From Lachnoclostridium sp. An181 (GTDB lineage Bacteria; Bacillota; Clostridia; Lachnospirales; Lachnospiraceae), in assembly GCF_002160325.1 (NCBI RefSeq), contig NZ_NFKJ01000003.1, positions 178,899 through 242,898 on the forward strand: 64,000 nt of DNA, given 5' to 3'. Position numbers and translations under genes: made by a program. Every line of letters begins with the position of its first letter. The first letter of the stretch is position 1. A model generated the notes under the pieces. It was not told the DNA's origin. It did no database searches and was given only the letters and a program-made list of their open reading frames with translations. Below are positions 41,430 to 50,007 of this stretch, piece by piece.

Positions 41430-42089
41430 TTACTTTTCTTCCATATACATTAAAATATCCTCCGGCTTATCTGCCAGATACTTTGCGCCTGCCTCGACAA
41501 GCGTCTCTCTCTCCCGGAATCCCCAGGTCACGCCAATGGTCTTTACCCCGGCCGCAATCCCTGTTTTGATATCCACTTCCGAATCCCCTATGTACAGACA
41601 GTTCTTTGGGGAAACAAGGAGCTGCTCTGCAGCTAAATAAATCCCAGCAGGGTCCGGTTTCCTTGGTCTTCCCTCGCATTGTCCCAAAACGAGGTCAAAA
41701 CATCCTTCCTCAAAAAAGGAATGTACAACGTCCACCGCCTGATCATGCGGTTTGTTTGACAGGACCGCAGTCCTGACACCACGCTTTTTTAATTCTTCTA
41801 AAAGCTTTAAAATCCCCTCGTACGGCCTGACATGATAAGTACAGTTCTCTCCAAACACTTCACCATAAATTTTCATTGCTCCATCAAACAGTTTCAGATC
41901 TACGTCTCCGGATGCCCGCAGTGCCTTCTCTACAAGCACCTTTGCCCCGTTTCCCACGAATTGTCTGCACTGCTCCCTCGAAATCTTTGGCAAGTTCAGA
42001 GAAGACAACATTAAATTCACCGAGTATACCAACGAATCCAGTGTATCCGTCAGTGTTCCATCCAAATCAAAAATACAGGCCTGATACAT
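41430..42089 (-). CDS. gph: HAD-superfamily phosphatase (phosphoglycolate phosphatase-like)
   Basis: A 219-residue HAD subfamily IA hydrolase. Motif I is FDLDGTLTDTLDS with both catalytic aspartates, motif II TAVLSNKPHD, the motif III lysine in GRPRKPDPAG, and motif IV YIGDSEVDIKTGIAAG. A helical cap lies between motifs I and II. Sequence and size are those of Gph/PpaX-like enzymes, whose substrates include 2-phosphoglycolate and pyrophosphate; the exact substrate cannot be read from the sequence. It precedes the small acidic gene on the same strand. Confidence 0.85.
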   Translation of the reverse strand: MYQACIFDLDGTLTDTLDSLVYSVNLMLSSLNLPKISREQCRQFVGNGAKVLVEKALRASGDVDLKLFDGAMKIYGEVFGENCTYHVRPYEGILKLLEELKKRGVRTAVLSNKPHDQAVDVVHSFFEEGCFDLVLGQCEGRPRKPDPAGIYLAAEQLLVSPKNCLYIGDSEVDIKTGIAAGVKTIGVTWGFRERETLVEAGAKYLADKPEDILMYMEEK

Positions 42090-42232
42090 GCTTTTTCCTC
42101 CCCCTTATTTTCTTCTTCACTATAATAGTATGAACCCCTTAAAATTTCAACCCATATTTTTACATCCATCATATGTGCCGCATTCCGGCAATCGGACAGC
42201 CCTCCTGCAAAAATGCGGCTTTTGCTCTAATT

Positions 42233-43009
42233 TCAACTCAGATACTGTTTCATCTTTGCCAGTGCATGTTTCTCAAGTCTACTGACCTGTGCCTGCGAAA
42301 TCTTGATTTCCTCCGCCACTTCCATCTGAGTCTTTCCCTGGAAGAACCTAAGCTCAATGATATATTTTTCCCTCTCCCCAAGCCGTTTCATGGCAGCCTC
42401 AAGCTCCAGATCTTCCACCCAGTTTTCTTCTTTGTTTGTCTTGTCGCTTATCTGATCCATGACGTACAGAGCATCCCCGCCGTCATTGTACACCGGCTCA
42501 TAAAGACTCACCGGTGTCTGGATCGCATCCAGGGCAAATACGATGTCTTCTTTGGCAATCCCGATCTCATCAGCAATCTCCTGCACTGTAGGTTCTTTTA
42601 AATGCTCCCGCACGTACCCCTCTTTTGCATAGATTGCCTTGTAAGCCGTATCTCTTAAAGAACGGCTTACACGGATAGAATTGTTGTCCCTCATATACCG
42701 CTTGATCTCCCCGATGATCATCGGAACCGCATAGGTTGAAAATTTCACCATCATATCCGGATTAAAGTTGTTGATCGCCTTAATAAGACCCACACATCCG
42801 ATTTGAAACAGATCATCCGCATTTTCATTGGAATTGGAAAACCGCTTGATCACACTTAAGACAAGCCTTAGATTTCCCTTAATGTACTCCTCCTTTGCCT
42901 TTTCATCCCCTGCCTTGATCCTCGCAATCAGCTCCTCTTTTTCTTTGTCGTTCAGCAGCGGCAGCTTGGATGTATTCACTCCGCATATCTCCACTTTATT
43001 CAAAGCCAT
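42233..43009 (-). CDS. sigG: RNA polymerase sigma-G factor (late forespore)
   Basis: The late forespore-specific sigma factor, 258 residues. The N-terminus MALNKVEICGVNTSKLPLL is diagnostic for SigG. Region 2 is NLRLVLSVIKRF through DLFQIGCVGLIKAINNF and KFSTYAVPMIIGEIKRYMRD. Region 3 is LKEPTVQEIADEIGI, and region 4 is GKTQMEVAEEIKISQAQVSRLEK (split as GKTQMEVAEEIKI and SQAQVSRLEK). ATG at 43009 follows AGGAGG by 9 bases. The 38-codon extension to 43123 runs through the terminator of the upstream gene and is rejected. It is near spoIIGA-sigE but separated from them by two other genes. Confidence 0.96.
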   Translation of the reverse strand: MALNKVEICGVNTSKLPLLNDKEKEELIARIKAGDEKAKEEYIKGNLRLVLSVIKRFSNSNENADDLFQIGCVGLIKAINNFNPDMMVKFSTYAVPMIIGEIKRYMRDNNSIRVSRSLRDTAYKAIYAKEGYVREHLKEPTVQEIADEIGIAKEDIVFALDAIQTPVSLYEPVYNDGGDALYVMDQISDKTNKEENWVEDLELEAAMKRLGEREKYIIELRFFQGKTQMEVAEEIKISQAQVSRLEKHALAKMKQYLS

Positions 43010-43087
43010 TTCAAAATTCCTCCTCGCATCTTCTAGTACCATTTTTTGCATCCTGGCTTTTGAATATTCAACGGAGTGTAAAATATA

Positions 43088-43123
43088 AAAATTAATGGAC
43101 CTTGACAATTCTTCAAGGTCCAT
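43088..43123 (-). terminator. Terminator of the LCP gene
   Basis: A 10-bp stem ATGGACCTTG / CAAGGTCCAT with a 9-base loop is followed on the minus strand by TAATTTTTATATTTT. It separates the LCP gene from sigG. Confidence 0.82.
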
Positions 43124-43133
43124 GCGTTTTCTG

Positions 43134-44483
43134 TTATTCTATTTTTTCTCCTGCCTCAATCCGGTTCATCGCATCTTTGATATTGGCAACCGAAGTCTCA
43201 TCCGGAACTGTAACATACAAAGGTCCGCCAGAGTAGGAATAGCAGTATGCCTTCTTTCCAGTTCCCTCCGCTGCGAGCGAATGCACCTTCCAGCCACCAA
43301 GACCTGTAAGCTGGGCTCTCGCAAGCTCCTGTATCTGACTTGTCGCCATATTGGTGTCTGTATACTCGCCGGCCTTGTCGAGAAGCTGGGGCAGTTTTAA
43401 AAGTATGATCGGAGATGCAGCCTTATCGATCAAAGCCTCGATAATCTTCTGCTGATTCTTTCCCCTCTGGTTGTCTCCATCCGCCAGACTATGACGCTCT
43501 CTTGCAAAGGCAAGTGCCTGCTTGCCGTCAAAATGATTGATGCCCTCTTTTACTTCCACAATACATCCGGACTCCGGCCCGGTCGTAAACGCAAGATCAG
43601 ATTTTACATCAATTCCCCCTAAAATATCCACCATCTCTATCAGCGAAGTGAAATTAACTCTGACATAAAAAGGAATCTCCACTTCATAAAGCTGTTCCAA
43701 CGTTGCCACAGAGCTGGCCACACCGTAGGTTCCCGCATGCGTCAGTTTATCTTTATAACCATTGCTCACGCCTGGAATCTCCACATAATAATCTCTCGGC
43801 GTGGTTGTCAAGAGCACTTCCTTCGTGTTCGGATTTACGGTTGCAATAATATTTACGTCACTCCTGCTCTCCGCTGTGATCTCACCGTACACATCGATTC
43901 CGCTGATATAAACACTGAATGGCTCCTTGCTCACGTCAATATTCCCTGAATCCTTAGAGATCGTTTCTCCCTTACTGCTGATCTTGCCCAGCATCTGTCT
44001 GACATCAAACATATAATAGCAGCCCAGCACCAAGGCAATGGAAAGCAACATACCCAAACATTTCCCTGCAAATGGTTTTGCCTTTCTTCCATTCTGCATC
44101 TTCAAAAAAAGATAGAGAAGAAGGACAAGAACCGCTACAATGATGCCCAAGTACAGCCATGGAATCATCCCCAGATACAGCGCAAATCCGATGAACGCGA
44201 TGGAGGTACAGGCCTGAATAAGGGCCGTAGTCTTTCCCCGCTGCTTTCTCTTCTTTTTTCTTCCTGCCTTGGGCTCTCTGTAGTGTTTTCTGTCCCTTTC
44301 ATATCGGCCGTCCAAATCCTCCGGTCTTCGCACACGCCTGACCGGCTCCTCGCAGTATATGTCCCCGAAATCCTCGTCGTAGACGTTCCTTCTGGCATAC
44401 TGCTCCCTTCGTTCCATCTGACGTTTCTTGCGTTTTTTCAATTCCTCGTATTCTTTTCGTTCCTTTCGGCTCATACCCGCCAT
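43134..44483 (-). CDS. LytR-CpsA-Psr (LCP) family protein
   Basis: An enzyme of the family that joins wall polymers such as teichoic acids or capsule to peptidoglycan at the outer face of the membrane. It has 449 residues. A long, highly basic cytosolic N-terminus (about residues 1-85) precedes three membrane segments (about 88-165) and the LCP domain (about 185-400). The active site shows ESRSDVNIIATVNP (usually DSRSD), TTTPRDYYVEIPG and FARERHSLADGDNQRGKNQQ. The multi-spanning, Arg/Lys-rich N-terminus is longer than in Bacillus LytR. It stands between a beta-CASP hydrolase and sigG, with AAGGAG before the ATG. Confidence 0.92.
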   Translation of the reverse strand: MAGMSRKERKEYEELKKRKKRQMERREQYARRNVYDEDFGDIYCEEPVRRVRRPEDLDGRYERDRKHYREPKAGRKKKRKQRGKTTALIQACTSIAFIGFALYLGMIPWLYLGIIVAVLVLLLYLFLKMQNGRKAKPFAGKCLGMLLSIALVLGCYYMFDVRQMLGKISSKGETISKDSGNIDVSKEPFSVYISGIDVYGEITAESRSDVNIIATVNPNTKEVLLTTTPRDYYVEIPGVSNGYKDKLTHAGTYGVASSVATLEQLYEVEIPFYVRVNFTSLIEMVDILGGIDVKSDLAFTTGPESGCIVEVKEGINHFDGKQALAFARERHSLADGDNQRGKNQQKIIEALIDKAASPIILLKLPQLLDKAGEYTDTNMATSQIQELARAQLTGLGGWKVHSLAAEGTGKKAYCYSYSGGPLYVTVPDETSVANIKDAMNRIEAGEKIE

Positions 44484-44516
44484 GCAATTTCTCCTTTGTA
44501 AGTTTTTATGCCAAAT

Positions 44517-46124
44517 TTATCTGTCCCACTTATCGGCCAGGTTCTGGATCTGCGATTCCAGCTTTGCCAGATCTTTATTCGCAATCCCCTCGTTTTTGAG
44601 AACCACGTTCTGTAGTCTCCTGGCAGCAGCCACCACACGCTCAAACGCAGTGCGCGCTCTCTGCGTGGACGGTTTCTCCAGTGATTTCTTCGGAATCCTC
44701 ACTCCCTGACTCAAAATCTCATTTTCCGCAAGGTCTACGCACCCGCCGGAAAACGGGGCAAATGCGGGGATTCCGAATATATCCTCCACTTCCCTTGCAA
44801 ATTCTTCCGTGACAGTATCCTCCCCGTGCACTACAAACACATGCTCTGGTCTTTTCTCAAACGCCTGAAGCCATTCCAGCAGTCCTTTTTTGTCAGCATG
44901 CCCGCTGATTCCCTTTAAAGACTCTATCCTTGCCAGCACCTCAATGTTCTCCCCGAACAGTTTCACGCTCGAGACCCCTTCAAGGAGTCTTCTTCCAAGC
45001 GTTCCCGCTGCCTGATATCCGACAAAGAGCACCGTACACTCCGGCCTCCACAGATTATGTTTCAAATGATGCCTGATGCGTCCTGCCTCACACATACCGG
45101 ACGCTGAAATGATGACTTTTGGCTTTTCATCCAGATTGATCATCTTTGACTCATCACTTGTGATCGTAGTCTTGAGCCCCGGAAAGACAAGTGGATTGAT
45201 GCCCTGTTCCACAAGGGCGAGAGCCTCGCTGTCAAAACAACTCTTCATATTTTTGGTAAACATGGTAGTGGCCTCTATTGCAAGCGGACTGTCCACATAC
45301 ACCTCAAATCCTTCATACCGGGGCAGAAGTTTCTTCTCCTTTATCTCACGGATAAAATATAAAAGCTCCTGTGTCCTTCCGACTGCAAACGACGGGATGA
45401 CAAGATTTCCGCCCTTGTCAAATGTTTCCTCTAAAATTCTAGTAAACTCTCCAATATAGTCCGGCCGCTCATCCCCGTGCAGCCGGTTTCCGTATGTAGA
45501 CTCGATCACCACATAATCTGCATCCCTCACCGGAGAAGGATCCTTGATGATCGGCTGGTTTTTATTTCCCACGTCCCCGGAAAAAACAATTTTTTTGTTT
45601 ACGCCATTTTCACAAATCCATACTTCAATACTTGCAGACCCAAGAAGGTGTCCGATATCCGAAAACCTCACCTGGATTCCATCATACAAATCAATTTTTT
45701 GATTATACCCGCATGGGACAAATAAGTCAATAGCCCCCAGCGCATCCTGCATTGTATACAATGGCTCGTAGAATGCCTCCCCTGAACGCCTGGCTTTTCT
45801 GTTTCTCCATTCCGCCTCAAATTCCTGGATATGTGCACTGTCCCGCAACATGATACTGCACAGATCAGAGGTGGCAAATGTGGAGACAATCTGACCTGAA
45901 AATCCATTCCTGTACATCAGAGGGATCAATCCTGAATGATCAATATGCGCATGAGTCAGCAAAATGCAGTCCACTTCCTTTGGCGCTACAGGTAATTTCT
46001 GATTCTCATAAAGATCCGGCCCTTGCTCCATTCCGCAGTCGATCAGAATATGCTTTCCGTTCGCCTCCAAAAGATGGCAACTGCCTGTTACTTCATGAGC
46101 GGCTCCAATAAAAGTAAGTTTCAT
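44517..46124 (-). CDS. Beta-CASP metallo-beta-lactamase hydrolase (putative RNase)
   Basis: A 535-residue MBL/beta-CASP protein related to CPSF73 and RNA-processing exonucleases. MBL ligands are THAHIDHSG (about residues 57-65), DIGHLLGSASIEVW and FSGDVGNKNQP. The beta-CASP motifs follow: ESTYGNR, IPSFAVGRTQELL, IISASGMCEAGRIRHHLKHN, and GHADKKGLLEWL and VVHGE at the end. A C-terminal helical tail of about 60 residues is extra. The family acts as endo/exoribonucleases in archaea and some bacteria; this bacterial branch is not well characterised. It follows sigE on the same strand. Confidence 0.9.
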   Translation of the reverse strand: MKLTFIGAAHEVTGSCHLLEANGKHILIDCGMEQGPDLYENQKLPVAPKEVDCILLTHAHIDHSGLIPLMYRNGFSGQIVSTFATSDLCSIMLRDSAHIQEFEAEWRNRKARRSGEAFYEPLYTMQDALGAIDLFVPCGYNQKIDLYDGIQVRFSDIGHLLGSASIEVWICENGVNKKIVFSGDVGNKNQPIIKDPSPVRDADYVVIESTYGNRLHGDERPDYIGEFTRILEETFDKGGNLVIPSFAVGRTQELLYFIREIKEKKLLPRYEGFEVYVDSPLAIEATTMFTKNMKSCFDSEALALVEQGINPLVFPGLKTTITSDESKMINLDEKPKVIISASGMCEAGRIRHHLKHNLWRPECTVLFVGYQAAGTLGRRLLEGVSSVKLFGENIEVLARIESLKGISGHADKKGLLEWLQAFEKRPEHVFVVHGEDTVTEEFAREVEDIFGIPAFAPFSGGCVDLAENEILSQGVRIPKKSLEKPSTQRARTAFERVVAAARRLQNVVLKNEGIANKDLAKLESQIQNLADKWDR

Positions 46125-46212
46125 AACGCCAGCCTCCTTTTTGTTTTATTGTAACACTCCTGCCCTGGTTTTAGTATATGTTGCGGGATTTTTTTATAAA
46201 CTTAATACAAAT

Positions 46213-46953
46213 TTAAACATATCTGCTCATCTCTTTTTTCAGCCTGATCATGATCTTCTTTTCAAGCCTCGAAATATAAGACTGGGAGATTCCTAGAAGT
46301 TCCGCTACCTCTTTCTGCGTTTTTTCCTTATCATCCACAGAATCCAGTCCAAATCGCATAGTCACGATCATTCTCTCCCTGTTTGAGAGGGAGGCAATGG
46401 CTTTGCTCAAAATCTTTCGCTCCACCTCAGACTCCAGATCTTTGGAAATCGTATCCTCCTCTGTGCCGAGGATATCAGAGAGCAGCAGCTCATTTCCATC
46501 CCAGTCCACATTTAACGGCTCATTGATGGACACTTCCATCTTCGTCTTGCTTGTTCTGCGAAGATACATCAAAATCTCATTCTCAATACACCTGGATGCA
46601 TAGGTGGCTAGCTTGATATTTTTATCTGGTTTGAACGTGTTGATAGCTTTGATCAGCCCTATGGTCCCGATGGAGATCAAATCTTCCACCCCAACGCCTG
46701 TGTTGTCAAATTTTTTTGCAATGTAGACGACCAGCCTTAGATTATGTTCGATCAACAACTTTCTTGACTCCTCCGCACTTTCCGTTGCAAGTCCGTTTAT
46801 GACCCTCGCCTCCTCCTCTGTTTCCAGCGGTGCCGGCAGCACTTCTGAGCCGCCTATGTAGTGTATATCTTTCTTTTCCGGAAAAAACAATGTCTTCAAA
46901 TCCGGATATACTTTAAATTTAAACTGATGTGGTACAGCTACTTTCAAAACCAT
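46213..46953 (-). CDS. sigE: RNA polymerase sigma-E factor (mother cell, pro-protein)
   Basis: The early mother-cell sigma factor, 246 residues, made as pro-SigE. An N-terminal pro-sequence of roughly 25-30 residues ([20 protein letters not shown]) is present. Region 2 is [19 protein letters not shown] through [17 protein letters not shown] and [16 protein letters not shown], and region 4 is [23 protein letters not shown] (split as [13 protein letters not shown] and [10 protein letters not shown]). The gene begins 11 bases behind spoIIGA, the protease that removes the pro-sequence, with TAGGAGGG before the ATG. Confidence 0.96.
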   Translation of the reverse strand: MVLKVAVPHQFKFKVYPDLKTLFFPEKKDIHYIGGSEVLPAPLETEEEARVINGLATESAEESRKLLIEHNLRLVVYIAKKFDNTGVGVEDLISIGTIGLIKAINTFKPDKNIKLATYASRCIENEILMYLRRTSKTKMEVSINEPLNVDWDGNELLLSDILGTEEDTISKDLESEVERKILSKAIASLSNRERMIVTMRFGLDSVDDKEKTQKEVAELLGISQSYISRLEKKIMIRLKKEMSRYV

Positions 46954-46964
46954 TCTATTCCCTC

Positions 46965-47744
46965 CTATAATGCCGCAGGGTTGATAATCATTTCATACTT
47001 CCCTGTAAGTGTAATTTCTTCATTTCCAATTGCCAGATACGGCGTTTCAAGCCAGCAGTCCGATTCTCTGTGAAGACAAATCCTGTCAATACGAATCACT
47101 GGCATGAAATCCTCCTTCTTCCCGATAGAGTGATAACACACATATTGAAGGTTTTTCACCTTTTCTTTTTCAAACGCCCTCAAAAATACGCTCTTATCAA
47201 TCACATGGACCGGTTTGCCGCCGGACGGCTCCCTTAAATGGTTTCCTGTATCGATCACTGCTCTTACATGACATTTCTTTCCATTCCAATACAGTGTAGC
47301 CTTGCAGTAATATTCGTTGATTCTGTACAATTTTTTTATCCATTCAAAAATCTTCCAGATCACCTCATAGCTGACTGCTGCCAAGAGGACAAAAAGTCCG
47401 GCTATCCTTGTATACGGCTGGAAGATTTCAAGTATTCCCCCCATCAAAAAACTTCCCGTATACAAAAGCACAAAGGACTCAAAAAAAGATTTTATACTCT
47501 TTATATGAAGTCCCACCAACAACATTGCGGTATTTGCTACCATATGATATAAGAACAATTTTATGTACGGATGGACCTGCAGGAGAAACACCAAACACAT
47601 GAGTGCCGCTCCCAAAACTGCTCCAAGAAAAATTCTCCAGTGTGTGGCAGAACACCGGAGCACTTTTTTTATAATTCCTAGCAGAAAATAATCCATCATA
47701 AAATTTATCAGGAAGAGGACATCGATGTATACTTCATAATACAT
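46965..47744 (-). CDS. spoIIGA: Sigma-E processing peptidase SpoIIGA
   Basis: A membrane aspartyl protease that cleaves pro-SigE after a signal from the forespore. It has 259 residues. Five membrane segments fill about residues 8-130 and the cytosolic protease domain follows with the catalytic Asp165 in [13 protein letters not shown]. The remainder, ending MIINPAAL, matches the family. Its promoter has an extended spacer and a 0A-box-like site. With sigE it forms the spoIIG operon. Confidence 0.95.
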   Translation of the reverse strand: MYYEVYIDVLFLINFMMDYFLLGIIKKVLRCSATHWRIFLGAVLGAALMCLVFLLQVHPYIKLFLYHMVANTAMLLVGLHIKSIKSFFESFVLLYTGSFLMGGILEIFQPYTRIAGLFVLLAAVSYEVIWKIFEWIKKLYRINEYYCKATLYWNGKKCHVRAVIDTGNHLREPSGGKPVHVIDKSVFLRAFEKEKVKNLQYVCYHSIGKKEDFMPVIRIDRICLHRESDCWLETPYLAIGNEEITLTGKYEMIINPAAL

Positions 47745-47799
47745 GCTCTGCCTTCTTTCTCTTTTGATACTAAATCGATTTGGTACTCAAGCAAAATTT

Positions 47800-47867
47800 A
47801 TTATAGGGAAATGGGTTTCAAAAATTTGTCAGATAGTAGATGATAGACATGCTTTTCTTTCGACAAA
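47800..47867 (-). promoter_or_regulatory. spoIIG promoter with long spacer and 0A-box-like site
   Basis: -10 TATAAT (47800-47805) and a -35-like CTGACA (47827-47832) are 21 bases apart, unlike the usual 17. TTTGTCGAAAG (47858-47867 on the minus strand) matches the Spo0A box core TGTCGAA, 26 bases upstream of the -35, and TTTGTCAGA in the opposite orientation overlaps the -35. The Bacillus spoIIG promoter likewise has a 22-base spacer and Spo0A sites. Spo0A control is inferred. Confidence 0.65.
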
Positions 47868-47890
47868 AATGGAGGGCATCTGCCCTCCAT
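47864..47890 (-). terminator. Terminator of ftsZ
   Basis: A 10-bp stem ATGGAGGGCA / TGCCCTCCAT with a 2-base gap is followed on the minus strand by TTTTTGTC. It is 13 bases past the ftsZ stop and abuts the 0A-box-like site of the spoIIG promoter. Confidence 0.85.
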
Positions 47891-47903
47891 AATAATGCTG
47901 TAT

Positions 47904-49097
47904 TTATTTTCTAAAGAAATCCGGAATCTTGATAGACTGTTCTTTCACTCTTCCTGCCGGTGCTGCGGATGAAGAGGAAGTGTTTCTGTATGCAGGAGCG
48001 GAATTCTGCGTTCTTCTTCCTGCCAAGTCTTCCATAGAACGGGTTGTCGTCTGCTGGGACTGAAAACCGCGCATATTATTTTCTGGAAGAACGGAAGATT
48101 TTCCTGTTCCCTCCAGTCTGGATTTCAATTTTGAGGCTGTTCCCTCTACATTATGTAATCCTGTGGCAATAACAGTGATCGTTGCCTCATCCGGCCTGGA
48201 ATCATCGTACATTGCACCAAAGATAATATTGGCATCCTCGCCTGCCAAATCCTGCACAAACTCAGCTGCATCGCTCGCATCCATAAGAGTAATGTCACCG
48301 GATATATTGATGATGACATGGGATGCGCCCGCAATTGTTGTCTCGAGAAGCGGACTGGAAACTGCTGCTCTGACAGCGTCAAGCGCTTTGTCATCTCCCT
48401 TTCCGTATCCGATTCCAATGTGAGCGATTCCCTTGTCGATCATGACTGTCTGGATATCCGCAAAATCAAGGTTGATCAGAGAAGGCACATTGATCAGGTC
48501 TGTAATTCCCTGAATACCCTGCTGCAATACCTCGTCCGCTTTTTTCAAAGCCTCCGGCATAGTTGTTCTTCTGTCCACAATCTCCAGAAGTTTATCGTTT
48601 GGAATTACAATCAGTGTATCTACGTTTTCTTTAAGTTTTTCAATTCCACCAAGTGCGTTCTGCATACGTGTCTTGGATTCAAAACGGAACGGTTTTGTCA
48701 CAACGCCTACAGTCAAAGCTCCCTGCTCTTTTGCGATCTTTGCAACAACAGGAGTCGCTCCGGTACCTGTTCCGCCTCCCATACCGCATGTGACAAATAC
48801 CATATCCGCACCTTTTAATGCAGATGCAATCTCTTCTGCGCTCTCTTCCGCCGCTTTTTCTCCAACCTCAGGTTTTGCCCCCGCTCCAAGGCCCTTTGTA
48901 AGCTTGTCCCCAATCTGCATCAGAGTCGGTGCTTTACACAACTGCAATGCCTGTTTATCTGTATTGATCGCGATGAACTCTACTCCCGCGATCTGCTCGT
49001 CAATCATTCTGTTCACAGCGTTGTTTCCGCCGCCGCCTACGCCGATTACAATAATTTTTGCTGCTGCCTCTGATTCGTTTGTTTTAATTTCTAACAA
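47904..49097 (-). CDS. ftsZ: Cell division protein FtsZ
   Basis: The tubulin-like GTPase that forms the division ring. It has 397 residues. The nucleotide-binding elements are [13 protein letters not shown], the tubulin signature [13 protein letters not shown] and the catalytic T7 loop NLDFADI. A linker of about 60 residues ends in the conserved tail IPDFFRK that binds FtsA/SepF/ZapA. It starts with TTG (49095-49097) behind AAAGGAGG, 8 bases away; no ATG fits. It is the last gene of the division cluster and has its own promoters in the 124-base gap behind ftsQ. Confidence 0.97.
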   Translation of the reverse strand: MLEIKTNESEAAAKIIVIGVGGGGNNAVNRMIDEQIAGVEFIAINTDKQALQLCKAPTLMQIGDKLTKGLGAGAKPEVGEKAAEESAEEIASALKGADMVFVTCGMGGGTGTGATPVVAKIAKEQGALTVGVVTKPFRFESKTRMQNALGGIEKLKENVDTLIVIPNDKLLEIVDRRTTMPEALKKADEVLQQGIQGITDLINVPSLINLDFADIQTVMIDKGIAHIGIGYGKGDDKALDAVRAAVSSPLLETTIAGASHVIINISGDITLMDASDAAEFVQDLAGEDANIIFGAMYDDSRPDEATITVIATGLHNVEGTASKLKSRLEGTGKSSVLPENNMRGFQSQQTTTRSMEDLAGRRTQNSAPAYRNTSSSSAAPAGRVKEQSIKIPDFFRK

Positions 49098-49122
49098 GAG
49101 TTTTTCCTCCTTTGTTTCCCTG

Positions 49123-49152
49123 TTTATCGTATACTTCCCTCTGGGATGTCAA
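49123..49152 (-). promoter_or_regulatory. ftsZ proximal promoter
   Basis: -35 TTGACA (49147-49152) is 18 bases from GATAAA (49123-49128). The -35 is perfect and the -10 is weak. Confidence 0.5.
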
Positions 49153-49175
49153 TAGGTTTTCTGCCATATAGTAAT

Positions 49176-49204
49176 ATAATATCGGATTTTTTCTAAATAA
49201 TCAA
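49176..49204 (-). promoter_or_regulatory. ftsZ distal promoter
   Basis: -35 TTGATT (49199-49204) and -10 TATTAT (49176-49181) are 17 bases apart. It is the second promoter-like pair in the ftsQ-ftsZ gap. Confidence 0.55.
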
Positions 49205-49221
49205 TAGAATTTTTCCTAATT

Positions 49222-49977
49222 CTACTGCCCATTTTCCGGAATTTCTCCCTTTTTAAAACTGATTTTTGTGCTTTCATCAGAAAAGTATTCCAGATGCAAC
49301 GTCCCCTCCTGGCCGCTTAGTTTTTCCAGTATAGGAGATATCTGAAGAATTTTGTTTTCCAGGTTCCCTATCCCTAAATTCACATACACTCTTCCAAACA
49401 CCATTGTGAGTCCATTGTCATTCGATACAATGCGGTCCGGTGCCAATTCTTCATCTTTTGCATACCTTAGAGCATCCAAAATTATGTCTTTTGCCCGCTC
49501 ATCTTTTGCCCGGATCGTCTCATATAATATTGGCTCTTCCATCTCAAGTCCTTCCACAACCGGAATCGCCTGCCTGGAAACCGTATCCTTTTTCACGACC
49601 ACACCTTGGCCGTCAATATAATTATACCCATCTTTACTCACAAAACAGCCCACCATCTCTTTTTCTTTGACTGTCACCTTGAGGGTCCATGGATTTTTCA
49701 TGCTCACCTTTACTTCTTCCATAAATCCCAAAGGCTCTTTGTATCCCAGTTTATTCTGCATAAGCACGTAGAGAGAATTTGACGTAAAATTTCCGTCCTG
49801 CATCCATTTTACGATCTCTGTTTTGGAGGCGTATTCTGTTCCCTTGATTTCTATTTTCTGAATGTGGAAAAGTACAATGAATCCCATCACAAAAATCGCA
49901 ATCCCAAGAATGATGACCGTCAGCGCATAGAGCCGCTGTGCCCTCTTTTCTTTTGTCCTTCTTTTTATTTTCTCCAT
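49222..49977 (-). CDS. ftsQ: Cell division protein FtsQ/DivIB
   Basis: A bitopic division protein of 251 residues that links early and late divisome parts. A basic N-terminus (MEKIKRRTKEKRAQR), one membrane segment (about residues 17-39) and a POTRA domain (FHIQKIEIKGTEYASKTEIV, about 41-110) are followed by the FtsQ beta domain (MEEVKVSMKNPWTLKVTVKE, then ERMVGCFVSKDGYNYID-like strands). The order murD-ftsW-ftsQ-ftsZ matches the clostridial cluster. AAGGAGG precedes the ATG. Confidence 0.9.
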   Translation of the reverse strand: MEKIKRRTKEKRAQRLYALTVIILGIAIFVMGFIVLFHIQKIEIKGTEYASKTEIVKWMQDGNFTSNSLYVLMQNKLGYKEPLGFMEEVKVSMKNPWTLKVTVKEKEMVGCFVSKDGYNYIDGQGVVVKKDTVSRQAIPVVEGLEMEEPILYETIRAKDERAKDIILDALRYAKDEELAPDRIVSNDNGLTMVFGRVYVNLGIGNLENKILQISPILEKLSGQEGTLHLEYFSDESTKISFKKGEIPENGQ

Positions 49978-50007
49978 GTGTACCTCCTTTTCTTTCTATG
50001 GTAGTGT

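Noticed and set aside
43010..43093. SigF or SigG promoter directly before sigG
   Set aside because: A GAATA word is present, but no -10 at the right distance fits either consensus well enough to report.
43010..43123. N-terminal extension of sigG starting MDLEEL
   Set aside because: The extension is a translation of the LCP terminator hairpin; AGGAGG and the family start support ATG at 43009.
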